Of a stretch of 12,731 nucleotides of DNA, positions 1 to 7,306 are shown in pieces. The stretch covers positions 1 through 12,731 of the forward strand of contig JAQVGY010000016.1 in NCBI GenBank assembly GCA_028696495.1, read 5' to 3'. Numbering within the stretch: position 1 is the first letter of the stretch; each line of letters opens with the position of its first letter. The DNA is from Atribacterota bacterium (GTDB taxonomy: Bacteria; Atribacterota; Phoenicimicrobiia; Phoenicimicrobiales; Stramentimicrobiaceae). Below the pieces are notes generated by a model. The model was not told the origin of the DNA and did no database searches. It saw only the letters and a program-made list of their open reading frames with translations. Position numbers and translations under genes: made by a program.

Positions 1-41
1 AACATTTATCTTTGAAAAGCGTAAAAATAAGGGAATTCAAT

Positions 42-74
42 AAAAAGGCCTTTTACATCAAGGGGCCTTTTTTT
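42..74 (+). terminator. Rho-independent terminator of an upstream gene
   Basis: The arms 42-54 and 60-72 pair (AAAAAGGCCTTTT with AAGGGGCCTTTTT, two G-T wobbles) around a five-base loop. The GGCC core is followed by an unbroken T run to 74. No gene is visible upstream in the window, so it probably ends a transcript entering from the left and separates it from the butyrate kinase operon. Confidence 0.85.
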
Positions 75-137
75 GTTTGGCATGAAAGTTGCTTCTTTAT
101 TTTAGTTAGGAACATAAAAGGTAATTAGGAGGTTTAT

Positions 138-1235
138 TTGAATAAGGAATATAATTATAAAATTTTGGTAATAAATCCTGGCTCTACCTCAACTGCCATT
201 TCAGTCTTTCAGGGAGAGAAGGAACTCTTCCAAAAAACCATTCGTCATAGCTTAGATGAACTAAAAAAGTATGAAAAACTTATGGACCAATACCCGTTTA
301 GAGAGCAGGTTATTCTTAAATCTCTGAAAGAGAACAATTTTTCTTTAGATGAATTTGATGCCATAGTTGGGCGTGGTGGTATCCTGAGCCCTTTAGCCAG
401 CGGCACCTACTATATCAATCAAGCTATGCTGGAAGAATTGCGAGAAAGGCCGCGAGTAGAACATGCCTCAAATCTGGCTGCTCAAGTTGCTTATGAAATT
501 GCCCAAAAAATAATGGCACCATCCTTTATTGTAGACCCGGTAGCGGTAGATGAGATGGAGCCCATTGCCCGGATTTCCGGTCTTCCTGAAATAAAAAGAG
601 AGAGCCTTTCCCATGCCCTCAGTCTAAAAGCTGCCGCCAGAAGAGCTGCTCAGGAAATTGGTAAACCTTATCAGGAGCTTAATATGATAGTAATTCACTT
701 AGGTGGCGGTATTTCTATCAGCGCACATCAAAAAGGTAAAATGATAGATGTCAATGATGCCAGCAGCGAAGGCCCTTTTTCTGCAGAGCGTTCCGGTGGG
801 TTACCGGTACAGGCTTTAATAAAGATGTGCTACTCAGGCCAATATACCCTACAAGAAATGCGTAATAAAGTTATGGGAAAGGGTGGTATAGTTGCCTACT
901 TAGGAACAAATAACACTTTAGAAGTAGAAGAATTAATCTCCAATGGTAATCAAGATGCTGAGTTGATATATAAGGCAATGGCTTATCAGATTGCCAAATG
1001 CATTGGGGAGATGGCTACTGTGTTAAAGGGAAAAGTTGATTGTATTGTGATAACTGGAAATGGAGCCGGGGATAAAGGAGCACTGGGCAATACCTTTGTA
1101 AGCTGGATTAAAGAAAGAGTGAAGTTTATTGCTCCGGTAATGGTTTTTCCAGGGAGTGAAGAGATGAAGGCACTGGCAATGGGAGCCATACGGATTTTGT
1201 CTGGAGAAGAAAAGCCAAAAGTTTATAACAGTTAA
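138..1235 (+). CDS. buk: Butyrate kinase 1 (divergent copy)
   Basis: Butyrate kinase transfers phosphate between an acyl-phosphate and ADP, giving a short-chain acid and ATP in the cytoplasm. The protein has 365 residues, near the usual 355-360, and follows the acetate/butyrate kinase (ASKHA) fold: NPGSTSTA loop at 13-20, VGRGG 77-81, EHASN 108-112, DPVAVDEM 133-140, HLGGGIS 187-193, EGPFSAERSGG 211-221 and PGSEEM 338-343. The start is TTG, chosen because AGGAGG at 127-132 lies five bases upstream. Two departures stand out. The phosphate loop, usually STSTK, ends in Ala20, and the usual TGGI(A/S) nucleotide loop reads TGNGAGDKGALGN (306-318), about five residues longer than in butyrate kinase 2 downstream. 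It may have altered substrate or nucleotide preference, or reduced activity. Family membership is secure; substrate is inferred. Confidence 0.9.
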   Translation: MNKEYNYKILVINPGSTSTAISVFQGEKELFQKTIRHSLDELKKYEKLMDQYPFREQVILKSLKENNFSLDEFDAIVGRGGILSPLASGTYYINQAMLEELRERPRVEHASNLAAQVAYEIAQKIMAPSFIVDPVAVDEMEPIARISGLPEIKRESLSHALSLKAAARRAAQEIGKPYQELNMIVIHLGGGISISAHQKGKMIDVNDASSEGPFSAERSGGLPVQALIKMCYSGQYTLQEMRNKVMGKGGIVAYLGTNNTLEVEELISNGNQDAELIYKAMAYQIAKCIGEMATVLKGKVDCIVITGNGAGDKGALGNTFVSWIKERVKFIAPVMVFPGSEEMKALAMGAIRILSGEEKPKVYNS

Positions 1236-1307
1236 GAATTTGCTGGTATATTTTCAATTGATTATTTTTGCTATTTCTTAATTTTTGAAAATGAGGTAAC
1301 TTAACCA

Positions 1308-2216
1308 ATGTTAAAATCGTTTGAAGAAGTAATAGAAAAAGCAATTCATTTTGGGCCCAAGAGAATTTCTGTGGCAATAGCTCAGGCCGAAGATGTTATG
1401 AAGGCAATAGAAGAAGCCAGGAAAATTGGATTAATCAAGGGAATTTTAGTGGGAAACAAGGAAGAGACTATTCAGGTCTGCCAAAAATTAAATATTGACC
1501 CCCGGGACTATGAGTTCATTGATGAGCAGGATAAGAATGAGGCAGCCAGAATAGCAGTCAAGCTGGTAAGGGATAAAAAAGCAGAATTATTGATGAAAGG
1601 TATGATTGGCACTGACCGTATATTGAGAGCTGTCCTGGATAAAGAGATTGGCCTGAGGACAAAAAGATTATTGAGCCATGCTTATGTTTTAAAATTAAAA
1701 AACTATGATAAATTGCTTACCGTTACAGATGGAGCCATGAATATCGCTCCAAGCCTGGAACAAAAAGTACAAATTGTGCAGAATATTATTAATTTCTGCC
1801 ATTGTTTGGAAATTGAAAAACCAAAAATTGCGATACTGGCAGCTGTGGAAGTAGTTAATCCAGATATGCCCGCCTGTATTGATGCTGCCTGCTTATCCAA
1901 GATGGCGGATAGAGGACAAATAGAGGGTGGAATAGTAGACGGTCCATTAGCCTTTGATAATGCTATATCTAAAGAAGCAGCATTACATAAAGGAATAGAT
2001 TCACCGGTAAGCGGTGAAGTAGATGCAGTGGTAGTCCCAGAAATTGAATCTGGCAACATATTTGCCAAAGGGCTGGTTTATTTGGCTGAAGCTGAACCGG
2101 CAGGGGTGTTACTGGGTACCACCGCTCCTGTTATACTGGTTTCACGTTCTGACTGTCCGATTTCTAAAGTACGTTCTATAGCACTTGGTATTCTAATGAG
2201 TACCTATTGGAAATAA
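1308..2216 (+). CDS. ptb: Phosphate butyryltransferase
   Basis: This enzyme converts acyl-CoA plus phosphate to acyl-phosphate plus CoA, supplying the neighbouring butyrate kinases. The 302-residue protein is full length for the Ptb branch of the phosphate acetyl/butyryltransferase family. Recognisable conserved stretches include LMKGMIGTD (about 95-103), TDGAMNIAP (about 140-148), AAVEVVNPDMPACIDAA (about 178-194), DRGQIEGGIVDGPLAFDNAIS (about 200-220), a GNIFAKGLVY block and SRSDCPISKVRSIALG near the end. ATG at 1308 is preceded by GAGGT at 1293-1297. The 72-base gap after butyrate kinase 1 holds no terminator, so cotranscription is likely. Because it sits with a 2-oxoacid:ferredoxin oxidoreductase, the in vivo acyl group may be isobutyryl or another branched acyl rather than butyryl; that is inference. 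A methyl-malonyl or acetyl role cannot be excluded from sequence. Confidence 0.92.
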   Translation: MLKSFEEVIEKAIHFGPKRISVAIAQAEDVMKAIEEARKIGLIKGILVGNKEETIQVCQKLNIDPRDYEFIDEQDKNEAARIAVKLVRDKKAELLMKGMIGTDRILRAVLDKEIGLRTKRLLSHAYVLKLKNYDKLLTVTDGAMNIAPSLEQKVQIVQNIINFCHCLEIEKPKIAILAAVEVVNPDMPACIDAACLSKMADRGQIEGGIVDGPLAFDNAISKEAALHKGIDSPVSGEVDAVVVPEIESGNIFAKGLVYLAEAEPAGVLLGTTAPVILVSRSDCPISKVRSIALGILMSTYWK

Positions 2217-2228
2217 TAATATATATTC

Positions 2229-2235
2229 AGGGTGA
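2229..2235 (+). promoter_or_regulatory. Shine-Dalgarno site that mimics a GTG start
   Basis: AGGGTGA matches the 16S anti-Shine-Dalgarno well. It contains an in-frame GTG at 2232 that an ORF finder takes as the start of butyrate kinase 2. Its spacing of five bases to TTG at 2241 makes 2241 the better start. Confidence 0.65.
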
Positions 2236-2240
2236 TTTTC

Positions 2241-3314
2241 TTGGAAAAAATATATAATATCCTGGTTATTAACCCGGGTTCAACAACCACTAAATTGTCA
2301 TTATTTAAAAATGAAATGCCATTATTTACAGAGAATATTGCTCACTCCAGTGATTCATTGAAGGGTTTCAATAGCATTATTGAACAATACGAATTTAGGG
2401 AGAAGGTAATTTTAGATTTTTTAAATAGTAAAAAAATCAGTCTTAATACCATTGATGCAGTTGTGGGAAGGGGCGGCTTATTGGAACCTTTAATCAGTGG
2501 TGCCTATCGAGTTAATGAAAAAATGATAAACCATCTGCGTGAAGGCTTATTTGGAGAGCATGCTTCCAACCTTGGTGCCATTCTTGCTTATCAAATTTCT
2601 AAAAATAATTCTATTCCCGCTTATATTGTTGACCCGGTAGTAGTTGATGAGATGGAAGACATAGCACGTATATCTGGTATGCCTCTTTTGCCAAGAAAAA
2701 GCATTTTTCATGCTTTGAATCAAAAAGCAGTTGCACGGAAGGCTGCTGCTGATCTGGGGAAAGATTACCATAAGGTTAATCTAATAGTTGTACATATGGG
2801 TGGAGGAATTTCAGTGGGGGTTCATCAAAAAGGTAGAGTTGTTGATGTCAACAATGCCCTGGATGGAGAGGGGCCTTTTTCCCCGGAAAGAAGCGGGACA
2901 GTTCCTATTGGAGACCTGGTGCAATTGTGTTTTTCAGGGAAATATTCTCAAGCTGAGATTAAATCATTGATAAAAGGAAAAGGAGGCATTGTCGCCTATT
3001 TAAATACTAATGATGTAAGGTTAGCCATAGAAAAGATGAAGGCAGGAGACCGAAAAGCAAAAATAGTTTTAGAGGCAATGGCTTATCAAATTTCAAAACA
3101 GATTGGAGAGGGTGCTACTGTTTTGAAAGGGAATGTTGATGCTATTGTCTTAACAGGAGGTATTTCACATTCTCTTCAGGTGGTTGAATTGATAAAAGAC
3201 AGAGTAAGTTTTATTTCCCTGGTTATGGTTTATCCCGGTGAAGAAGAAATGCTCTCACTATGCCAGGGGGTATTAAGGGTTTTAAAAGGAGAAGAGGAGG
3301 AAAAGATTTATTGA
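2241..3314 (+). CDS. buk: Butyrate kinase 2 (canonical copy)
   Basis: A second acyl-phosphate kinase of 357 residues with the full family signature: NPGSTTTK at 11-18, VGRGG 75-79, EHASN 106-110, HMGGGIS 185-191, GEGPFSPERSG 209-219, LTGGIS 304-309 and PGEEEM 332-337. It keeps the lysine and the short TGG loop that butyrate kinase 1 has lost, so it is the likelier main catalyst. I place the start at TTG 2241 rather than in-frame GTG 2232, because GTG lies inside the Shine-Dalgarno AGGGTGA and the shorter N terminus matches that of copy 1 and the family. It follows ptb by only 24 bases. The 3' end overlaps the next gene in a TTGA junction. The two kinases flank ptb and are clearly related but well diverged, about half identical by eye, so this is not a recent duplication. 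Confidence 0.92.
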   Translation: MEKIYNILVINPGSTTTKLSLFKNEMPLFTENIAHSSDSLKGFNSIIEQYEFREKVILDFLNSKKISLNTIDAVVGRGGLLEPLISGAYRVNEKMINHLREGLFGEHASNLGAILAYQISKNNSIPAYIVDPVVVDEMEDIARISGMPLLPRKSIFHALNQKAVARKAAADLGKDYHKVNLIVVHMGGGISVGVHQKGRVVDVNNALDGEGPFSPERSGTVPIGDLVQLCFSGKYSQAEIKSLIKGKGGIVAYLNTNDVRLAIEKMKAGDRKAKIVLEAMAYQISKQIGEGATVLKGNVDAIVLTGGISHSLQVVELIKDRVSFISLVMVYPGEEEMLSLCQGVLRVLKGEEEEKIY

Positions 3315-3988
3315 AAGAAGAAATAATTATTTTCACGGGAAGCTTTGGTAGCGGAAAGACTGAAATAGCCATTAATCAATCAATAGAAGCATTAAAAAGA
3401 AAAGAAAATGTGGTTATTGTAGATTTAGATATTGTTAACCCTTATTTTCGTTCTAGAGATATGAGAGAAAAATTAAAAGAAATTGGCATCAAAGTCATTG
3501 CTCCACCTGGTAAATTTGCCATAGCTGATTTACCCATAATTTCTCCTGAAATCAAAGGTACAATTGAAGACTCCGAACGTAAATTGATTATTGATTTAGG
3601 AGGAGATGATGTTGGTGCCAGATCAATAGCAAGTTTTTATCCTGTCTTAAAAAACATCGGGTATCAAATGTATATGGTTATTAATCCTTATCGCCCCTTT
3701 ACCCAAAATAGTGAAGAGATTCAAAGAATGCTTCAGGAGATAGAGCAATCTTCCCGATTAAAAATAAGCAGCCTGATAAGTAATCCCAATTTAGGAGAAC
3801 AGACTGATCTGGAGATAATAGAAAAAGGCCATAATATTGTGAAGGAAGCTTCTAAAAAACTTTGCCTGCCAATTAAATACTTAACAATTGAAAAATCAAT
3901 TCACCAGAAGATAGGTGAACATGATTTCAGAGAGAAAATTATGCTGATTCATCGATATATGAGCCTGCCATGGGATGAATCATCATAG
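3311..3988 (+). CDS. P-loop ATPase of unknown role, coupled to butyrate kinase
   Basis: A 225-residue predicted cytoplasmic nucleotide-binding protein. It has a Walker A loop GSFGSGKT (10-17), a VDLDIVNPYFRSRD segment (37-50) that resembles the second-aspartate/switch region of MinD/CobQ-like (SIMIBI) ATPases, and a probable Walker B/switch LIIDLGGDDVGAR (92-104). SNPNLGEQT (157-165) could be the base-recognition region. No membrane segment or cysteine cluster is visible. An upstream ATG at 3260 is in frame, but I prefer TTG 3311: AGGAGG at 3295-3300 is ten bases before it, the Walker A strand then begins near the N terminus as usual, and it overlaps the previous stop as TTGA, implying translational coupling. 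It lies between the kinases and the ferredoxin oxidoreductase subunits, so a role in assembly, metal-centre insertion or control of these enzymes is plausible but unproven. I know of no experimental function for this type. Confidence 0.75.
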   Translation: MKEEIIIFTGSFGSGKTEIAINQSIEALKRKENVVIVDLDIVNPYFRSRDMREKLKEIGIKVIAPPGKFAIADLPIISPEIKGTIEDSERKLIIDLGGDDVGARSIASFYPVLKNIGYQMYMVINPYRPFTQNSEEIQRMLQEIEQSSRLKISSLISNPNLGEQTDLEIIEKGHNIVKEASKKLCLPIKYLTIEKSIHQKIGEHDFREKIMLIHRYMSLPWDESS

Positions 3989-4046
3989 ATTAAAAGCCAG
4001 TAAATGTTAGTTGCATAATGTGAATTATAAATAAGGAGGGTCTTGT

Positions 4047-4250
4047 ATGGTAAAGGTAATTATTGATAGAGAGAGATGTAAAGGTTGTGAATTGTGTACT
4101 CTGGTATGTCCCCAAAAGATAATGGTGATGTCAAAATCTTTTAACAAGAAGAGTTACCATCCTGCTGAACAGATAAATCCGGAAAAGTGTACTGGTTGTG
4201 CTTTCTGTGCCATGACCTGCCCGGATGTAGCTATAGAAGTCTATAAATAG
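4047..4250 (+). CDS. korD: 2-oxoacid:ferredoxin oxidoreductase, ferredoxin-like delta subunit
   Basis: A 67-residue protein with two complete 4Fe-4S motifs, CxxCxxCxxxC: Cys11, 14, 17, 21 and Cys48, 51, 54, 58, each ending in Cys-Pro. It is the electron-transfer subunit that passes electrons from the thiamine-diphosphate site of the oxidoreductase to soluble ferredoxin. The length, the lysine-rich linker between clusters and its place directly before the alpha, beta and gamma genes distinguish it from a free bacterial ferredoxin, although that cannot be fully excluded. AAGGAGGG at 4033-4040 sits six bases before the ATG, a strong ribosome site. It follows the ATPase gene after 58 bases with no terminator visible. 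Confidence 0.9.
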   Translation: MVKVIIDRERCKGCELCTLVCPQKIMVMSKSFNKKSYHPAEQINPEKCTGCAFCAMTCPDVAIEVYK

Positions 4251-4293
4251 GAGCAGCAACAACTTCTATCTAAATTTTTAAGGAGGATTATCA

Positions 4294-5349
4294 ATGGAAG
4301 AAAGATTATTAATGAAAGGAAATGAGGCAATTGGAGAGGCTGCCATTCACGCTGGATGCCGATATTATTTTGGATACCCCATAACACCGCAGAGTGAATT
4401 GATTGCCTATATGGCAAAACGTTTACTAAAAATAGAAGGAGCTACTTTTCTGCAGGCTGAGAGCGAAATTTCTGCTATAAATATGGTTTACGGGGCGGCT
4501 GCTGCTGGTGGGAGAGTGATGACTTCCTCTTCAAGTCCAGGAATCAGTTTAAAACAGGAAGGTATTTCATATATTGCCTGTGCTGAATTACCCTGTGTAG
4601 TAGTCAATGTAATGAGGGGTGGGCCAGGTTTGGGTTCTATACAACCGGCACAGGGTGATTATTTTCAAGCTACCAAAGGGGGCGGGCATGGAGATTATCG
4701 TCTTATTGTTCTCGCTCCTTCCTCGGTACAGGAACTGGTTGATTTAACCATAAAAGCTTTTGACCTGGCAGATAAATATCGCAACCCTGCTATGCTTTTA
4801 GCAGATGGCTTATTGGGACAGATGATGGAGCCAGTCCAGTTTAAAGAATTTGATGAAAAGAGTATTCCATCGAAAGAGAGTTGGGCTCTTGGTTCCAGCA
4901 AAGGAAGGGAACCGAGAAGAATAGTGCCATTTGACTTAGATCCTGTTGAACTGGAAAAAATAGTTAACAGGCTCAAACAAAAGTATCAGGATATGCAAAA
5001 GGAAGTCGAATATGAGCTTGTCAATATAGATAACCCCGATATAGTCATAGTAGCATATGGTAGTATTGCCAGAATTGCAAAAACTACTATTCAAATGGCG
5101 AAAAAAGAAGGAATAAATATCGGATTGATAAGACCTATTACCCTTTTTCCTTTTCCATATAAAGTAATTGAGGATACTGCTGATAATGTAGATAAGTTTC
5201 TGGTAACTGAGATGAGTTTAGGACAGATGATTGAAGATGTAAAGATTGCCGTCAAGGGTAAAGCTGAAGTCAGTTTTTATGGTAGAACAGGCGGAGTGGT
5301 CATTTCTCCAGTCGAAATTTTGGAAGAGGTAAAAAGATTATTAAAATAG
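4294..5349 (+). CDS. korA: 2-oxoacid:ferredoxin oxidoreductase, alpha subunit
   Basis: The 351-residue alpha subunit of a CoA-acylating 2-oxoacid:ferredoxin oxidoreductase (2-oxoglutarate or branched-chain 2-oxoacid type). The N-terminal pyrimidine-binding domain shows GNEAIGEAAI (9-18), GYPITPQSE (27-35), the glutamate-containing QAESEISAINMVYGAA (54-69) and RGGPGLGSIQPAQGD (108-122), which is typical of KorA/VorB. A transketolase C-like domain fills roughly 240-345. It needs the beta subunit to form the thiamine-diphosphate site. AGGAGG at 4281-4286 is seven bases before the ATG. Sequence alone does not fix the substrate. Linkage to ptb and buk favours 2-oxoisovalerate and related branched acids, since their acyl-CoA products can enter the butyryltransferase/kinase route, whereas 2-oxoglutarate would give succinyl-CoA. 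I hold the family call firmly and the substrate loosely. Confidence 0.92.
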   Translation: MEERLLMKGNEAIGEAAIHAGCRYYFGYPITPQSELIAYMAKRLLKIEGATFLQAESEISAINMVYGAAAAGGRVMTSSSSPGISLKQEGISYIACAELPCVVVNVMRGGPGLGSIQPAQGDYFQATKGGGHGDYRLIVLAPSSVQELVDLTIKAFDLADKYRNPAMLLADGLLGQMMEPVQFKEFDEKSIPSKESWALGSSKGREPRRIVPFDLDPVELEKIVNRLKQKYQDMQKEVEYELVNIDNPDIVIVAYGSIARIAKTTIQMAKKEGINIGLIRPITLFPFPYKVIEDTADNVDKFLVTEMSLGQMIEDVKIAVKGKAEVSFYGRTGGVVISPVEILEEVKRLLK

Positions 5350-5396
5350 TTTTGCAATAGAACCAGACAATAATCTCTTAGATAATGAAAATATTC

Positions 5397-5404
5397 GGGG
5401 GTGA
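5397..5404 (+). promoter_or_regulatory. Shine-Dalgarno site containing a decoy GTG
   Basis: GGGGGTGA is a strong ribosome site with an in-frame GTG at 5401 inside it. TTG at 5410 is five bases and ATG at 5413 eight bases downstream, so translation of the beta subunit more likely begins at one of these. The ATG agrees best with the usual short N terminus of the family. Confidence 0.6.
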
Positions 5405-5412
5405 AAAAATTG

Positions 5413-6159
5413 ATGAAAGAAGTATTTACCAAACCTAAAGCTTTAACAGATGTACCTTTTACTTATTGTCCTGGCTGCCATCATGGAATTATTCACAGGT
5501 TAGTTGCCGAGGCAATGGATGATTTAAATATTACGGAAGACACTATCGGTATCGCTCCGGTAGGTTGTGCAGTATTTGCCTATCTCTTTTTTAACTGTGA
5601 TATGATAGTTGCTGCCCATGGCAGGGCTCCTGCTACTGCCACAGGGATTAAAAGAGTAAGACCAGATAATATTGTTTTTTCCTATCAGGGAGATGGCGAC
5701 CTGGCTTCAATTGGAACTGCTGAGATTGTTCATGCTGCCAATAGAGGTGAAAAAATAACAGTCATTTTTGTAAATAATGCGATTTATGGTATGACCGGTG
5801 GGCAGATGGCACCAACAACACTGCAAGGACAGATAACACAGACCTCACCATATGGCCGTGATTCAAGAACTATGGGAATGCCTATTCGTATCTGTGAATT
5901 ACTCTCTACTTTAAATAGCCCTGCTTATATTGAACGGGTTGCTTTAACAAAACCAGCCTATATTGTAAAAGCCAAAAAAGCAATAAAGAAAGCTTTTCAA
6001 TTTCAAGTTGAAGGTAAGGGATTTTCTTTAGTAGAAGTTCTCTCTACCTGCCCTACTAACTGGGGGTTAAGCCCCAAAGAAGCCAATGAATGGCTAAATG
6101 AAAAGATGATACCATACTATCCTTTAGGTGAGTTTAAATATGTTGAGGAGGTATCCTAA
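5413..6159 (+). CDS. korB: 2-oxoacid:ferredoxin oxidoreductase, beta subunit
   Basis: The 248-residue catalytic beta subunit, which binds thiamine diphosphate. Visible features are the KALTDVPFTYCPGCHHGI opening with Cys19 and Cys22, a third cysteine in PVGC (Cys52), and the cofactor motif GDGD at 93-96 leading to IGTAEIVHAANRG and NNAIYGMTGGQMAPTT (121-136), the Mg2+/diphosphate-binding segment. The cysteines fit the beta-subunit pattern that holds a 4Fe-4S cluster in related enzymes, but I cannot assign all ligands. I choose ATG 5413; TTG 5410 is possible, and GTG 5401 lies within the Shine-Dalgarno sequence. The stop codon abuts the ATG of the gamma gene with no spacer, indicating tightly coupled expression. 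With the alpha, gamma and delta subunits it completes a four-subunit enzyme that reduces ferredoxin and releases CO2. Confidence 0.92.
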   Translation: MKEVFTKPKALTDVPFTYCPGCHHGIIHRLVAEAMDDLNITEDTIGIAPVGCAVFAYLFFNCDMIVAAHGRAPATATGIKRVRPDNIVFSYQGDGDLASIGTAEIVHAANRGEKITVIFVNNAIYGMTGGQMAPTTLQGQITQTSPYGRDSRTMGMPIRICELLSTLNSPAYIERVALTKPAYIVKAKKAIKKAFQFQVEGKGFSLVEVLSTCPTNWGLSPKEANEWLNEKMIPYYPLGEFKYVEEVS

Positions 6160-6699
6160 ATGTTAGATGAAATAATCATTGCCGGATTTGGAGGACAGGG
6201 TGTTCTTCTAATGGGAAGGCTTATCGCTCAAGCTGGCATGTTAGAGGGCAAACATGTAGCCTGGATGCCTTCCTATGGTCCTGAGATGCGTGGAGGAACA
6301 GCTAACTGTACTGTTATTGTTTCTTCAGAAGAGGTAGCCTCACCAGTAGTGCCTAATCCAATTACCTTAATTGCCATGAACCAACCATCTTTAGATAAAT
6401 TTGAGCCAATGGTAGTAAAAGATGGTATAATTGTCGTTAATCAATCACTTGTTTCTCGTGATATTAGCCGGGATGATATACAGGTAGTAAAGGTTCCTGC
6501 CAATGATATTGCCAATGAACTGGGCAATTTAAGGGTTGCCAATATGGTCGCACTGGGCACTTATATTGCCAGAAGCAAAAGTGTTAAAATGGAAACTGTT
6601 TTTGAGGCTTTAGAACAAACATTGGATAAAAGGCAGGAAAAAATCATTGCACTCAATAAAGAGGCATTGAAAAGAGGAGAAAAAATAGTAACCGGATAA
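6160..6699 (+). CDS. korC: 2-oxoacid:ferredoxin oxidoreductase, gamma subunit
   Basis: A 179-residue protein of the pyruvate/ketoacid ferredoxin oxidoreductase catalytic (gamma) domain. The N terminus has a glycine-rich GFGGQGVLLMG (9-19), followed by PSYGPEMRGGTANC (about 38-51) and PNPITLIAMNQPSLDKF, all typical of the KorC/VorC subunit that helps form the CoA-binding region. Its ATG follows the beta stop directly, and GAGGAGGT at 6145-6152, inside the end of korB, is the ribosome site. It is the last gene of this operon that I can tie to fermentation. The following 67 bases carry no hairpin, so transcription may run on into the Nudix gene. Confidence 0.92.
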   Translation: MLDEIIIAGFGGQGVLLMGRLIAQAGMLEGKHVAWMPSYGPEMRGGTANCTVIVSSEEVASPVVPNPITLIAMNQPSLDKFEPMVVKDGIIVVNQSLVSRDISRDDIQVVKVPANDIANELGNLRVANMVALGTYIARSKSVKMETVFEALEQTLDKRQEKIIALNKEALKRGEKIVTG

Positions 6700-6766
6700 A
6701 TAAATTCTATAAGAAAACTCCTTCTAATCCTGAAAAGTAAAGTGTAAAGTAAGGTTGATTCCCTGA

Positions 6767-7306
6767 ATGAAAAAAGAAGAAATACCAGAAAAAACATATA
6801 AATCTGAACAACTTTTTAACGGGAGAATAATTAAATTACGAAAAGATTTAGTTATTCTCCCTGACGGAAGAAAGACTACCCGTGAGATTGTAGAACATCC
6901 TGGCGCAGTAGTTATTCTAGCAGAGAAAGAAGGGCAGACAATCATATTAGTCAGACAATTTCGAAAAGCTGTTGAAGAGTTTTTATTAGAACTCCCTGCA
7001 GGGACTATAGAACCATCAGAAAAAAGAATCGATTGTGCCAGGAGAGAATTGGAAGAGGAGACCGGGTATCTGGCAGAGAGCTGGCAGGAAATCTTTGATT
7101 TTTATTCAGCCCCTGGATTTTGTAGTGAAAGGTTAACCTTTTATTATGCCCATGACCTCATTAAGACCAAAAGCAATACAGATCAGGATGAATTTATAGA
7201 GATAGTTGAGGTAAACAGGGAAGATATTAGTATAATGATAAAGAAGAGACAGATTAGAGATGCTAAATCATTGGTTGGGATTTTATGGTGGCTGAATAGA
7301 TGCTAA
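6767..7306 (+). CDS. nudF: Nudix hydrolase, ADP-ribose pyrophosphatase type
   Basis: The 179-residue protein has a perfect Nudix box from Gly79 to Tyr101 (G, five residues, E, seven residues, RELEEETGY), whose glutamates bind the catalytic metal. HPGAVVILA (44-52), VRQFRKAVEEFLLELPAG (62-79) and SAPGF (114-118) match bacterial ADP-ribose pyrophosphatases of the NudF/YqkG kind, which split ADP-ribose into AMP and ribose 5-phosphate. Exact substrate is inferred from this resemblance. The ribosome site is poor (AAGG at 6751-6754, twelve bases from the ATG), unlike the strong sites upstream, suggesting modest expression. The 3' end overlaps the next gene by seven bases. Confidence 0.85.
   Translation: MKKEEIPEKTYKSEQLFNGRIIKLRKDLVILPDGRKTTREIVEHPGAVVILAEKEGQTIILVRQFRKAVEEFLLELPAGTIEPSEKRIDCARRELEEETGYLAESWQEIFDFYSAPGFCSERLTFYYAHDLIKTKSNTDQDEFIEIVEVNREDISIMIKKRQIRDAKSLVGILWWLNRC

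Noticed and set aside
76..106. Possible promoter before butyrate kinase 1: TTGGCA at 77-82 with TATTTT or TTTAGT as -10.
   Set aside because: Spacers of 15 or 18 bases and poor -10 matches; an operon promoter is expected after the terminator but this is not convincing.
3260..3310. N-terminal extension of the ATPase from ATG 3260.
   Set aside because: It lies wholly inside butyrate kinase 2, encodes a lysine/arginine-rich stretch with no family match, and TTG 3311 has the proper ribosome site.
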